A stretch of DNA of 64,000 nt, from positions 25,581,577 to 25,645,576 of the forward strand of contig NC_084462.1 in the NCBI RefSeq assembly GCF_027409185.1. Reading direction: 5' to 3'. Shown piece by piece: positions 1 through 11,900 of this stretch (position 1 is its first letter; the number at the start of each line of letters is the position of its first letter). The notes under the pieces were generated by a model. That model was not told where the DNA came from. It ran no database searches and saw nothing but the letters and a program-made list of their open reading frames with translations. The stretch is from Cynocephalus volans. Taxonomy: Eukaryota; Chordata; Mammalia; Dermoptera; Cynocephalidae. Made by a program: the position numbers and the translations under genes.

Positions 1-289
1 AGAAATTGCCTATGGGTGTGTTAACAAAGCAAGTCACATGGCCCAGAACTTGTCAGTGGGAGATTGTTACACTAAGGGCCCCCCACAAAACATACCTCCC
101 AGCGCCCAAGCTCGTGCAGTCTCTTCTGCATTGGCTCTGCACTTGACCAATGGACATCACAAACATTATGAAGGCAGAGTATGGAGAGGCGTAGAATATC
201 CACATTTTCAGACTTACTGGCCATGGGACCTTTTATGTAGGGAGTGTTCAAAAAGCATGTGTTCTGTAGAGAAATACGGAATGGATTAG

Positions 290-720
290 GAAGACGGGGT
301 GAGAACTTGGGATCCTGTAAGAGTGTGGGCAAGAGAGGATGAAGGCCTGACCCAGGACCAGGAAGAAGGCAGAGAAGGAGGCAGAGAAGTAGCAGGATGT
401 GAAAGACACCTGTAGAAGGAGAATCTGGGATTTGGCAACTAATGGAGGGGAGATGGTTGGGGAGGTGTGGGGGACCATGAGGAAGAGATGATTGAGGTTG
501 TCAGTCTGTCAGAGAGGGTGGCAAATCTGGTAACAGGAGTAACAGGAACTGCAGCTTGGGGAAAGAGATGAGTTTGGTGTGTCTGAAGCCCACCCAGCCT
601 AGTGAAATCATACAGGAGGTGGGTGGACTTCTGAAGCTCAAGAGGTCCAGTTAGAGTGCAGATGTGGGAGTTCTCTCCATCCCAGGAGAGAGGTGATGAG
701 AGTGAGTGCATAAGAGAAAA
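290..720. repeat. Possible old L2-like repeat fragment
   Basis: Purine-rich text with phrases such as GGAAGAGATGATTGAGG resembles diverged LINE-2 fragments. Assignment is by eye and weak. The remaining sequence from 1 to 1440 shows no exon or recognisable element; it is the region downstream of CLDN15. Confidence 0.3.
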
Positions 721-1453
721 GGGAGTGGGCTGCAGTCAGAACCCAGGGGCATCCCCAAATGACTGGTCTCTGGCCAGTGCTGAAGAGCATCTGCGCTGGG
801 ATAGGGTTCTATTGCTCTCTTCCACTGGATGCCAGGCTTCTTTCTAGTGGCTTCATTTTCCTGTCCTGATGGGTAGCAGCTCTACTCACTACCCACTGGG
901 CCTGTACCAGGCCTGCCCACAACCCAGTGCTGTGCCTGAGCTTAACACCAGCAAGCCATGCACACACCAGTGAACAGACCTTCAGAGCCTTTTCTGGAAG
1001 CTACTGAACCTTCCCCAGAGAAATGTACCTGCACCAGACTCAATTCATTTGAGAGAATTTCTAAGGGCTTGTCAATTCCTGATATCCATGCTCAGGCCCC
1101 AGTAAAACTCTGCTCTAGACCAACTGCCTCCTTGTGCAGCTGTAAGATAACAGGTAGAGTTAAAGGAGAGATGTCATCTTTGGCTGGCCAGGGGGCATCT
1201 CTGCTTTTACCAGCTTCCTGGAGCTGGGGCTTTCCATATCTGCTCCTTGATGTCTCTGTCAGTAATTATGTGCCACACTCTTAAATCTCTTGCAACCCCT
1301 CCTGTATTTTGCTTAAGGAGACTGCCCAAAGGTGGTGGGCAGAGTGACAGTCTGGGGTCCAAGAACCGAATAGACCCTTGGCACCGTCTTCCCTCCACTT
1401 GCTTGGCTAGCGGCTTCATGACTCTCTCAACCCCTGAACCTTCACAATGTACA

Positions 1454-1459
1454 TTTATT
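1454..1459 (-). promoter_or_regulatory. CLDN15 poly(A) signal AATAAA
   Basis: A canonical AATAAA lies on the minus strand about 355 bases beyond the CLDN15 stop codon and is the first good hexamer downstream of it. The 3' UTR would then run from 1813 to roughly 1435. Cleavage site inferred, not seen. Confidence 0.6.
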
Positions 1460-1624
1460 TTTATGCATGCATTTTTATAGAATATAAACACTCTGGGACG
1501 CCTCCGTCCCTTTAACGTGCCAGAGCCGAGACTCAGAAGATAAACAGGGGTCCAGCCTTAGAAGGCCGAGGTGCGCTCCCAGGAGCGGTTCTCGGCCTGG
1601 GTGGGGACCGGAGGAGTGCCAGAC

Positions 1625-2240
1625 AAGGAGGTGAGGCCGGGGCGCTCCGGCCGGGGGCGGGGCGGGGCGTGGGGCGGGAGGCAGGGCCGGGGGTGTCTTT
1701 CAGGTGTGGGTCGGAGCCTGGGGCGTGACCGGCCCCGAGGCCGCGAGCCCAGGGGTCCACCCCTCTCTGCTCCGGGCAGTGGGAAGGGGGATGGGGTCCA
1801 CAAGCCAGAGTCCCTATACATAGGCGTTTTTGCCGTATTTGCCAAAGCTGCTGTCGCCTTCATTCGAGGGGGCCAGGGGCATCACGGATGCGGAAGCCTT
1901 GTAGGGGAGCCGGGTGCTGTGGGGAGAGGGGCCCGGGTCAGGGGGGGACGTGGCCCTCGCCCCCGACCCGCCCTCTCCCACCCGCACCCTGCCCCGCACT
2001 GCGCGCCCCTCCCTCACCCGGCGGCGGGGTCCTCGTCAGGGGGGCAGCAGCAGTTGGAGCAGAGGCAGATGCCGCCCAGGATGGACAGCAGGGAGGCGCT
2101 CCAGCCCAGGTAGAGGGCGGGGCCCAGCTCGTACCTGCCGACAAGGGCGACACGGGGGGAGCGCTAGGTGAGGCGACACTCGGGGGACAGGCCGAGCCCC
2201 ACCGGAGCTCCCGAGGGCGGGGTTCCCTCACTCACTTGGT
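1625..2240. other. CpG-rich block over the last CLDN15 exons
   Basis: Dense CpG and G-rich runs (for example GGGGCGGGGCGGGGCG near 1653) cover CLDN15 exons 3-5, the short introns between them and the start of the 3' UTR. It may be an intragenic CpG island or GC-biased exonic DNA. No promoter-like transcript is evident. Confidence 0.5.
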
Positions 2241-5200
2241 TCCGGGATACAAGGGGTCGAAGAAGTCCCGGGTGATGTTGAAGGCGTACCAGGAGATGGC
2301 CACCATCCCGCAGAGACCTGGTGGGCAGGAGGAGGACCGCACTAGCGCCTCTCGGGTCCCCGCGGCCCCAGCAGGGGGCAGGGCGGGCAGGGGCTACCCA
2401 GAGTCGGAAATGGTGGGAGAAGGGCATCATGCCCAAGAGCAGCAATTTCATTCAATTCCTTTCTCTCGCCCCAGTTACTTTCCTATTTTCTGGAGTCAGT
2501 TGTAAACTGTCTAGCATTCAGACACAACTCCAGCCCGCCTTGCTCATGTCCCACCACTTTGTGTCTTCTCATCCCACTTCTTCCCCCTCCCCCCTTGTCC
2601 CAGACTGGCCTTGACCACATCCTTTCCTCACTTGGAATCTGTCGCATCCTAATCCTACCCCTCGAGAACCCAGCTGCCCCCAAAAGTCTCCCTTGACCGT
2701 CCCTGCCTATCCTGACTTCCCTTGCAGCCCTCAGAGCCTGCGACCTGCCCTTGCCACTCGGTGCAGTGAACGCCTGAAACCAGACTGACCCCTGGACCGT
2801 CACCACCCCACTCGCTGGGGGCTTGTCCTACTGTCAGCCACCTGGCTTCTCTCAGCCTGTTTTCACATCTGGAAAACAGCACAGTACCCACTCTGCCTGG
2901 AAGACTTAAGATGAGGTGATGTGTGCAGAAATGTTCTGCACATTGGAGAGCGACGCGAGTCGTAGGCATCGTTACTGCACATGGTGTGTGTGAGCGCGCG
3001 TGAGTGTGCACACGCCCTAGCACTGTTCTCCCCACCAGGATGCACTCTTTGTAATGAAGCCGCTCACTCACCCCTGAAGTCCCTCCCACACCTGGCTCAC
3101 GCCTGCTCATAGGGGGAGCTCAGGAATCTCTGCTGGTGAACTGACTCACAGCAGGGGATGTGGGGATTATGGATGAGGGTGGGGTGAGCAGGGAGGAAGG
3201 GAAGAGCTGAGCAAGGGACGGCAGGTGTCAACGCAAAGGGGAAGGCAAGCGCCAGCAGTGGGGAGCTGGAGATGAGGACGAGAAGCCAGGGGTCTGCGGC
3301 CCAGGGCCACTCCCAAATCCCACTGCCGTGCGGGGCTCCACCCATCCCCTTCCCCCAATTACCTGCCAGTATGTGTTGAGCCCCTGCGGTGGCCGCCAGC
3401 TTGGCTTTCCTGGAGAGCATCAAGCCCCCAATATTCGTGCAGCGCAGCCCCAGCATGCTTAGAAAGAGGCCCAGGGAGCCCAGGAGGATGGCGGTGATCA
3501 TGAGTGCCCGGCAGGCCTGAATATACCCTGGAGAGGTGGGGCACCGCCGTCAGTCTTTCCCTTCCACCTCTTCCCTCCTGGACAGTCAGCCTCTGCTCAG
3601 GCACAGTTTTTTGCTCCTCTCTTGTCCCTAAAAGTCCTCAAGTCCTCTCCTTCCCCTTCGGGCTCCATCCAGCCTACCTGGCTGAGCAGTCTCACCTCTC
3701 TCCTTGTGAATCTCAGCCCCTCCTGCCTGCTCCTTCGCCTCCCTTGCAACTGGCACATGTGGCCTACACCCCGTTACGGGGTTTCTCCTCGGCACTACTG
3801 ACACCTTGGGTCAAATAATGCTCTGATCTGGGGGACTGTCCCGTGCACTGTAGGATATTTAACAGCATCCTTGACCTCTGTCTACTGGATTTGATAGCAA
3901 TCCCTGTCTCCCTCAAGCTGTGACTTTCAAATTACAAAGTCACTCTATTAGATTTACTCATGTTCTGCTGTGCATTAGAGAAACCGCACCTGAGCACCCC
4001 ATCCCCTTCCCCACATCTGATTCTTCTCCAAGTCCCACCTAGTGCCTAGCATGATACCAGACATCTTGAACTGAGTTTCCTCCTGGAGTAACTTGTAGGG
4101 GACAACAGTGGCCTACAGTGGACGGTTGAGGGCAATTTCTGATCTGGAAGGTGGGATACCTGGGCCCAGGGCTGATGCAAGTCAGTCTATCTCATAGCCT
4201 TTCAGTGCCTCAGTTTCCCCTTTCTCAAAGCTGAGGAAAGCTGCTGACTCCCTTTCTGGCCCCCTCCTCCCTTCTCTGTCTTTGATAGCTGCCAATCACT
4301 CCCAAGGACCTTGCACCCCTTTGCCGGGTGGGGCAGTACCATCAGTGCTGAAGGGAAAAGGCTGGGTCCCTGCCAGGAGGAGAAGTGGCCTGCAGTTGGG
4401 GGGCAGGGAGGAGGGACAAAGTTCTCAAGGAGCACGTTCTGACCCCCAGCCACTCCCTCTGGAGTTCCCACCCAACTCCAACACTCCAGGTAGCTCCGCT
4501 AGTGAAAGGAGAGGTTATTGAAGGGCCTGTAAGAGCACGGGCTGCGCTGCTGGGAGGCAGGGAGTGCACAGTTGGGAGATGATTAAATGATAGTCAGGGT
4601 CCCTCTCAGGACCACAACCAGCCATGGAGGAGTAAACCGGACCCTGAACTCAGACACAAAAGTCTGAATTCCAGCTCCCCCTCTACTCCCTGTGGGACTC
4701 TCAGCAGGCTGCTTAAACTTGCCAAGTTTTTCAGCTTCTGTAAAATGAGGTTAACACCCCCCGCCATCCCCAGCAGCAGGGTTAGTGTGGACACGAATGA
4801 AATGATGTAGGTAGACATCCCAAGCACAGACCTGGCACCAGCTGACCCCCTCTGCCCTTTCCCCTCAATTGTGTGCCTGCATAGTCTTTTCCGCACACTC
4901 ACGTCCTCTCAGGCCAAGAGCAACAGTCCCAAGTGGGCCCCCCTCGGCTGGACAGCCTGACAGCAAGTTCCCTCTTCACACCACAGTGTGTTTGAGGGGG
5001 AGGTGAGGTGGCCACCTCCAGTGTCCCTTCTGGTGGCTCAGCACTCTGGGCTTCTGGCCCAGATTGTACTCAGCTTTTACAGGGGTGTTTTGGCAGTTCT
5101 TGCCCTGCACAGAGTCCTGGAGAGATGGATGAAAACAAGAAGCCCCTGCAGCTGCCCCAGGAGATTCTGGGAATAGTGGGGACACAAGAGACCCACCCAG

Positions 5201-6556
5201 ATCCCCTAACTGCTCAGAGCATCTTTGATGTCCATCAGGGTGTTTGGTGTAGCCCCGCTTCACACCAGTGTTGGCCTCCCCTCCTTCCCCTACACCTGCA
5301 CCTGCAGTATGACACCTGGAAGAGCAAGATGGCACCGAAGGACCCAGTTTGGGTTGGGGAACAGCCCCACACAGGGTTCATGATCATCAACTCCTGATCT
5401 CTGGCACGGGGCAGACTGAAGGGAGACTCCCATGGGAGAATGAGGGGAGGGCTAGTCATATGCGGTTAGCAGGAAGCAGGATGCTGTGGCCACCAGAGAG
5501 GTGCTCTGCGTCAAAAGAGCTGTAGGCTCCTGTCCTCTGAGAAGGACCTCAAAAACACAGTCCTGAGAACCCCAAATATGCATGCATATACACACACCAC
5601 CTTTTTACAGGAGATGCTCAGACCTGCACTGGAGCCAAGTCTTTACAAGGGTCCTTTGGAATGCAGCATGACAGCGAGACCAATGCCCCAGCCAGTGGAA
5701 GCCTGGGGAGGCCGTTGAGACTGAAGTGTATCAACCACCAGAATGCAAGCAGGGGCCTCCTCATCCCGCCAAACCCAGCAATCCCATCCCCAAATAAAAT
5801 GCTAAAATGTATTGAGTGCATGTACAAAGGGGTGTTCCAAAAGCTCATGGAAAGATTCATATTATCTTTTAATTACATTTTCCATGACTTTTGAAGTACC
5901 CTTGTATGTGCTATCATGTTAAGATAGTGCATGTTTTAAACCACCTGTGAACTGTTATATTAGGATAATGTTTCATTAGGATACTAACATTATCCTAATC
6001 TTGCAGGTGGGCAGGATGAAGCTCATTTTATCACTTGCCTGAGGCACAGAGCAAGGGAAGGCAGGAGTTGCACTGGCAGTCTGACTCTGGTGCCTGCACT
6101 TGTAAACACTAAGGGTGTCACACTACGGAGACCTTGTCACACATGGCCCCCACTTCAGTTCCTGATAGGGGCCGTCCCCAGCACTCCTGGATGCAGGAGC
6201 CGGGCCCTAAAGTTTGATTCCAGCCTCCCTGTATCCTATGGCACTTGAGGCTGGACTAAAGACAGTAGTCAACCCCCCGCCCAGGTCTCTCCAACATCCC
6301 CGCCTCCCTCTGCTCCCTGAAGCTCTCCTCACCCCATACCAGAGAGGGCCAGCATGGATGGGAACTCCCAGCAGTTGTAGACTCCCATGGAGTCAGTAGC
6401 ACAGCTAAACCAGAGGTTCTCGAAGATGGTGTTGGTGGTGATGACGTTCCCGTTCACGGTGGACACTCGCCAGTAGCCGTTTGACAGGGTCACCCCAAGC
6501 ATCAGCAGCCCCACGGCTGCCATGAAGAAGCCAAAGGTCTCCACAGCCACTGACAT
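1814..6556 (-). CDS. CLDN15: Claudin-15, five coding exons
   Basis: Tight-junction tetraspan protein that, in the known family, forms paracellular cation (Na+) channels in intestine and kidney. Coding exons read on the minus strand: 6556-6340, 3527-3363, 2317-2236, 2134-2018, 1916-1814; every junction is GT-AG and phases join cleanly to 227 codons plus TAG (human protein 228 aa). The start is the ATG at 6556, opening [13 protein letters not shown]. Visible: first membrane segment (about residues 5-25), the claudin signature W29, N47-L48-W49, C52 and C62, and the pore acidic residues D55 and E64 known to set cation selectivity in claudin-15. Exon 3 carries an NIT N-glycosylation-like triplet, exon 4 a Cys-rich end of the fourth membrane segment (CLCSNCCC, palmitoylation-type), and the C-terminus is NAYV, a PDZ-binding ending. 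Introns contain a MIR, a MER5-like piece and a mariner MITE. The ORF looks fully functional. 5' UTR exons cannot be placed. Confidence 0.96.
3772..3900 (+). repeat. MER5-like hAT MITE fragment in CLDN15 intron 1
   Basis: The stretch with CTACTGACACCTTGGGTCAA and CACTGTAGGATATTTAACAG matches the 5' half of the better preserved MER5-type element at 40794-40993 in this window. The 3' half is missing. It is fixed in the intron and has no visible effect on CLDN15 splicing. Confidence 0.5.
4620..4850 (+). repeat. MIR SINE in CLDN15 intron 1
   Basis: The core has the usual MIR order: sensory text like TCTGAATTCCAGCTCC, then GGCTGCTTAAACTTGCC, then CTGTAAAATGAGG. It is an ancient tRNA-derived SINE shared across mammals. 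Confidence 0.6.
5823..5906. mobile_element. Mariner-type MITE copy 1 (CLDN15 intron 1)
   Basis: An 80-bp near-palindrome with terminal inverted repeats of about 27 bp (GTTCCAAAAGCTCATGG at the left, its complement at the right) is bracketed by TA dinucleotides at 5823-5824 and 5905-5906. TA duplication and size fit a Tc1/mariner MITE. It has no coding capacity. Two sister copies are at 9462-9546 and 63600-63685. Confidence 0.8.
5990..6110. repeat. MIR-like fragment in CLDN15 intron 1
   Basis: Text of the type CTTGCCTGAGGCACAGAGC followed by a GACTCTGGTGCC-type end resembles the MIR core and 3' part. Diverged and assigned by eye. Confidence 0.4.
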
Positions 6557-7059
6557 GGTGGAATGCAGGCCCCTGAGGGGCTGGGGCCCCAGAGATGGGG
6601 AGGAGCAGAACCCCCAGGGAACTTGAAGGGGCTTTGGCTAAGGAGGGGTGCTGAGGCAGGCTGGGGAGGGAGGGACAGGGTGGAAGTCCAGCAGCGGCCT
6701 CTGCCTGCCTCTTCCTCAGGCTCAGGTCTGTCTGCTGGTTTCTACCTCCCTCCCTCTGGGTCTCTCTGCTTCCTGGCAGGTCAGAGGAATGAGGCAAGCA
6801 CAATGTTGATGGAGGGAATAAACGAAACAGGCCAAAAGTCCACCTCCTCCCCCAGCCTCCTGGCTGCCCTGGACTCCCCGCCCCAAGAGGGTGGGGGGAG
6901 GACTTGCCTGGGAGTGACTAGCGGATACAGCCAAGGAGGGGCCCCCATGGGAGGCATCGGGAGCCAAGGGGAAATGTCTGTCTCTGACTCAGCTTTCATC
7001 GGGGGCCAGAGAATGGAATAAGAGGAACAAGGAGAAAAGGTGACTGAGAGACATGGGAG

Positions 7060-7095
7060 AGACAAGAGACAGAGAGAGAGAGAGAGACAATGAAC
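7060..7095. repeat. Short (GA)n tract
   Basis: GAGACAAGAGACAGAGAGAGAG-type dinucleotide tract about 0.5 kb upstream of the CLDN15 start codon. Imperfect and short, of no evident function. Confidence 0.5.
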
Positions 7096-7224
7096 ACCGA
7101 CAGGACCACCGCAGCCCTCAATGGAGAGAAATCAGGGGAATGAGCCACCCCCTCTGGATGGTGAGAACAATCTAACACACCCAGAGACCAAGGGGTTGGG
7201 ACATGTGAATCTCCAAGGAAGATT

Positions 7225-7335
7225 CAGATTGAATAAGGGGGTGGGTGGCTGGGAGAGACCAACAGCTCTGGAGTCCAACCAACCTGGGTTCACAGCAGAC
7301 TCCATCATTTACCAAAGTGACTTGGGCATGAATTT
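7225..7335 (+). repeat. MIR fragment upstream of CLDN15
   Basis: CTGGAGTCCAACCAACCTGGG followed by ATTTACCAAAGTGACTTGGGC is a recognisable MIR core, interrupted on its right by an old SINE copy. Confidence 0.5.
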
Positions 7336-7369
7336 TTAGGTCCCTCCCCTTTCTTGGGGGTGAGGAGGC

Positions 7370-7451
7370 GGATAGCTGGCCAGTTTGGGGATCCAAACCC
7401 ATGCTCTTGGTGTTATAAGGCTGCACTCTAACAAACTGAGCTAACCAGACA
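7370..7451 (-). mobile_element. Old tRNA-Ile monomer SINE
   Basis: On the minus strand it reads GGTTAGCTCAGTTTGTTAGA then AACACCAAGAGC and GGATCCCC, the A box to B box order of tRNA-Ile. It is more diverged than the dimers elsewhere in the window and lacks a clean tail. Confidence 0.6.
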
Positions 7452-7452
7452 C

Positions 7453-8740
7453 CCCTTTGAGCTTGTTTCTGCTTCTGTCAACTAGAGTTACTACTAGTTA
7501 CATCACAGGTTGTGGTAAGAATCGGGACTGCAGATCAAAGTTCCCTGCACGTGCTAATTGCTTGATACTTGGAGACAGTCCTGGGTCTGAGTGCTGCAGG
7601 TCTGAGCTGAAGCCACCAGGGAGTCACTTTCCTCCTGAACTCAAATTTCCCCCCTCATTGAATTAATCTTTGAATCTCGGCATTGGGCTTGATCCTGCTG
7701 CCAAGGGCCTCGAGGGGGTAAATCACAGGTCCAGAACATGATTCTGTGGCTAATCTCTCTAACCAGTTCAGAGTTATCGGGAAGTGTCACCAGCTCCTGT
7801 AACTAATTATGATGGATTAGAAACCTCTGGGCTTCCATCCAAACCAGGGCTGAGCACCTGTCCCAGTGTAGTCGGTCTCATTTCCTGCCCCCAGGCAGGA
7901 CAGCTTGTTTTCTTCTGGCAAGCAGCTCTAGGGCTCAGTCTCTGAAGGGCTGACTCTATACCCAGTCACATGGGACATCACTGAGCTGGAGACGGAACTC
8001 CCAGATCACCCCCTTCCCGTGTCAGGCTCCTCTGCATTCCCCTCAGGTGCCTCCTTCTCACCCCTGCTGGGCTGGTGCAGGCAGTGGAACGAGAGGTATG
8101 CAGTGAAGCAGAACAGGCCCACGCTGAGACTGGCACGAGGGGTGTGTTGCGAAGCAGGCTGGCTAAGGACTGGGTCCTGAGCTGCCATCCTGCAGGCTAG
8201 AACTGGGGCACCCTGGGTTCCTGACCTCTCCCCAAACACCAAGTGCCTGTTTCCTTCTGCCCACTGATGACCTCCCTTCCCCTAACAAGGATGGGGTAGC
8301 AGGAAGGAGAGGACGCAGGAAGACAAAGGGAGGGAAGGGCGGAGGATTTGGAGGAAGCCAAGGCGGGGGCCCCCCCTGGTGTGGAAAACTCCATGCACTG
8401 AGAGGCAGCTGAGTGGGTCAGAGGAGACAGGAGGCATAAATCCCAGCCTGTCCCCTCAACTCTGCCCTTCCCTCCTCCAGTCACTGCTTTCTCCCAGGAT
8501 TACAGGGCCATGGAAAGGCCACATCCTGAGCTGCCTACCACTGCTCAAGGACGTGGCTTCAGGGGAGGGGAAGAAGGAAGGGTGTGGAGTCTGGGCAGCT
8601 CAGTAGACAAAGGAGAACGCTACACCAGGCTGGAGGGTGGGAACAGGAGAGCACAAGGCGGGAAAGGACCACAAGTGACCACCCACCCTCTGTGCCCAGT
8701 GGTACCCACCCCTCTCTCAACTCAGACACAGAGGTTCCCA
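7453..8740. other. Intergenic space between CLDN15 and FIS1
   Basis: About 1.3 kb lying upstream of CLDN15 and downstream of FIS1. I see no exon, RNA gene or clear repeat. Any CLDN15 promoter or 5' UTR exon could lie here or at 6.6-7.3 kb, but no CpG island or core-promoter motif decides it. Confidence 0.4.
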
Positions 8741-8754
8741 AGCTGCAGACCAAT

Positions 8755-8760
8755 TTTAGT
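8755..8760 (-). promoter_or_regulatory. Candidate non-canonical FIS1 poly(A) signal ACTAAA
   Basis: No AATAAA is found on the minus strand within the first 200 or so bases after the FIS1 stop. The best hexamer is ACTAAA, in the context GTAACTAAAATTGG, about 195 bases beyond the stop. Proposed by position only. Confidence 0.35.
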
Positions 8761-8953
8761 TACACTCATCCCAAAGCACATGATCTGGGGCTAAAGGACA
8801 GGTCTCAGGGGGGTGGAGGATGAAGACCATAGAGACCAGTGACAGGGGTGCCAGGGAAGAACAGGGAAGGGACAGTGAGGATGGATGGCCCCCTTCCAGT
8901 GTCTTCCAAGGGCTCCCACGTCTCCTTAGGCAGAGGAAGAAGTGCACTCTCCT

Positions 8954-11900
8954 TCAGGATTTGGACTTGGACACAGCAAGTCCAATGAGTCCAGCCAGTC
9001 CTGCCACACCCAGGGCCATGCCTCCAACAATGGCCATGCCCACCAGTCCATCTGGGGAAAGGAAAAGGGACACTGTCAGGAGCCCAGCCTCTGCAGGGAC
9101 CCTGACCACCACCTCCTCCCTGGCCCTTCTCCTCAACAGAAATATGTGCACCTCTACCTGGAGTCACGGGATGAGAGACCCTGAGGGTTGGGGAAAGAAG
9201 GCTTCTGGAGGGATGGGGTTTGAGGAGGCACTGCTTGGTAGGGATTCATTTAAAGAGCAATCAAATGTCCCAGGCAAGGGGGAAAGAAGAGAACTTAACA
9301 AAAAGAGTTGAGGCCTTCACCTTTCTTCATAGCCTTGTCGATGAGTCGTTCCAGTTCCTTGGCCTGGTTGTTCTGGGGCTCTGTCTGCAGCAGCCCTCGC
9401 ACATACTTTAGGGCCTTTTCATATTCCTACAATCAGGGAAAACACACACACACATGTTATATATGAGGGTACTTCAAAAAGCTCATGGAAAACTAAATTA
9501 AAAGATAATACAGATCTTTCCGTGATCTTTTTGAAGACCCCTCATATGCCTCAGTATTCTCTCACTCCTCTAGCCCAAATGAAGGGCCTCCCCTTCTCTA
9601 GCCCTGGGAGCTCCTCCCTCCACCTCCACCCCCTCCTTCACTCCAGCCCCACCCAGCAGAATAGAGTCCATAAACAACTCCAACTGTGTGGGGGTGATAA
9701 GCCGGGGCAGATAACAGCCCAAGGCCCGGGGCTGCACCCCAATATTGACGTCACCATGCTCCCACACCCTTGGTACCCTGATCCCCCTCTCACCTTCCCT
9801 CAGAGTCATGACCTGCTCTCACTTTGCACCTCTGTACCTAATGCCACCCCCTGCTACTGCCCTTCTTCAGCCTTCCTGATGCCAGGGCTCTACCTTGGAG
9901 GAGAGAAATAAAAAGATACTCTGGCCCACCTATGCGGGGTGCAGTGGGAAGAAGGGAGCTTCTTCTGCCTTACCTTCAGCCGGTAGTTCCCCACAGCCAG
10001 GTAGAAGACATAATCCCGTTGCTCGTCTTTGCTCCCTTTGGGTAGCAGCTCTTGGGGGTGGGGGGGGTGGGGGGGAGGAAAGAGAGTGAAAACTGCTTCT
10101 CTCTAATACCATGTCCCAGGGACCCATTCTGCTCTCTGAATCCCTCTATGAGCCCAGGAAAGTCACTGTTGTGAGCCTCTGCTTCAGCTCTGGTCACTCT
10201 CAGCTTCCCAGTCAGAGCTCTCAGGCAGCATGAACCCAGGCTGCCCCAACACCCCAGTGACAGAAATCCTGGTGTCAATAGCACAGTCAACTCTGGTTCA
10301 TTCACATGAACTGATGGGAAATCAAGGCACTAGAGAAGTCACAAGGCAGCTTGACTCAGTTTTGACATCTGCTGTGTTTTAACTACAGTTGCCTGCTGTC
10401 CAATTACTGTTAAAAATAAGTTTGCACTCCTCCCCTTTTAAAAAAGTCAACTCAAAACTCACCTTCAATTGGCCTTCCCTTAATGACCCCACCTGACTCT
10501 TTCTTAATTCAGTGACTTTCCTCCCAGAGGCTTATGTGGTCTATGCACTAGAATTTGTAACTAAGTAGTTTTTATTTATTTATTTATTTATTATTTTTTT
10601 AAAAAGATGACCGGTAGGGGGATCTTAACCCTTGACTTGGTGTTGTCAGCACCACGCTCAGCCAGCGAGCCAACCGGCCATCCCTATATGGGATCTGAAC
10701 CCGGGGCCTTGGTGTTCTCAACACCGCACTCTCCCAAGTGAGCCACGGGCTGGCCCCAAGTAACTAAGTAGTTTTGCAAGTGTTTATAAATTTATCCAAG
10801 TGTCTGCACTATCTCCTCAACTAGACTGGCAATGCTTAGAGAGACCACTTCTACAACTGTGCCACACTGTAGAATAAACCTGAAAAATGTGATTGGCAAA
10901 ATAAACAAATGTAGGGTGATATTATTTGCATTAAGAAAAATTCTTATTTTTATAGATTTACAATAGGCATCCTTTGCTAGTAGAATACTATTTGTTTATA
11001 AATGATTACCTGACCAAGAGAAAGAGGGTACAGAGAAATTTAAAGGTCAAGTGTTGTGGCCTCTAAGAAGTGATGACCCATCCAACACCAATGGGAAACA
11101 GGGTTCTAATTCAAAAAGCACCATCTGCTCACAGTTTTTTTTAGGACAGTATTCTGCACCTTTTCCACATCACCCTCGCAAAAGGTTCTCAATAGCTGTT
11201 GAACAAGCAACATGGTGGTGGGGGAAGGAGCACGGGACTGGGACTCACAAGACAGGAGATTCTAGTCCCAATTCAGCCATTAATTGATTAGTTGTGTGAT
11301 CTCAGACATTTTTACTACCAGATCATGAGAGTTCTGTGGGAACTGCAATGCAATGATTCTGTTTGGCAAAACAATGATGGGGTGGTAACCAGTCAAAACA
11401 ACACTGCGAAAAGTCAGGCTAAGTAAAGCCCTTTGTTGCAGGGAATTTACTAGAAATAAGTGTTAGGTGACTGTACTATATAGGGTTCCTTGTTGAAAAA
11501 GGATCCCAGCACTTTAGATGGGGGACGAAGGAGGCGGCGGGTGAGGCCAGAAGCAAAAGAGAAGGACAGGCCAATGACAGACGGGAAGGGGAGAGTTGGG
11601 TAGTTCAACACCTCACCCTCGAGCAGTGTGATGCCTTTACGAATGTCGTCATTGTACTTGCTCCGCACCAGGCACCAGGCGTACTCAAACTGCGTGCTCT
11701 TAGACACCGAGCCTGCAGCTTTCTCAGACTGAAATTTCTTTTCAAATTTCTGCCATAGGAGAGGAGAGGAATCATTTAGAAATGAAGGGCGTCACCGTTC
11801 GTCTGGACCTGGTCTCCACTTCCCGGTTACATTCCATATTCCCGTCTCTGCCCCATTTCCTTCGCGGTCTTGGTACCTGGCACGCCAGCTTCTGCTATCC

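Noticed and set aside
1571-2505. Plus-strand ORFs of 180 and 205 codons opposite CLDN15 exons
   Set aside because: They are antisense shadows of CLDN15 exons 3-5 in CpG-rich DNA; the minus strand is clearly the coding one.
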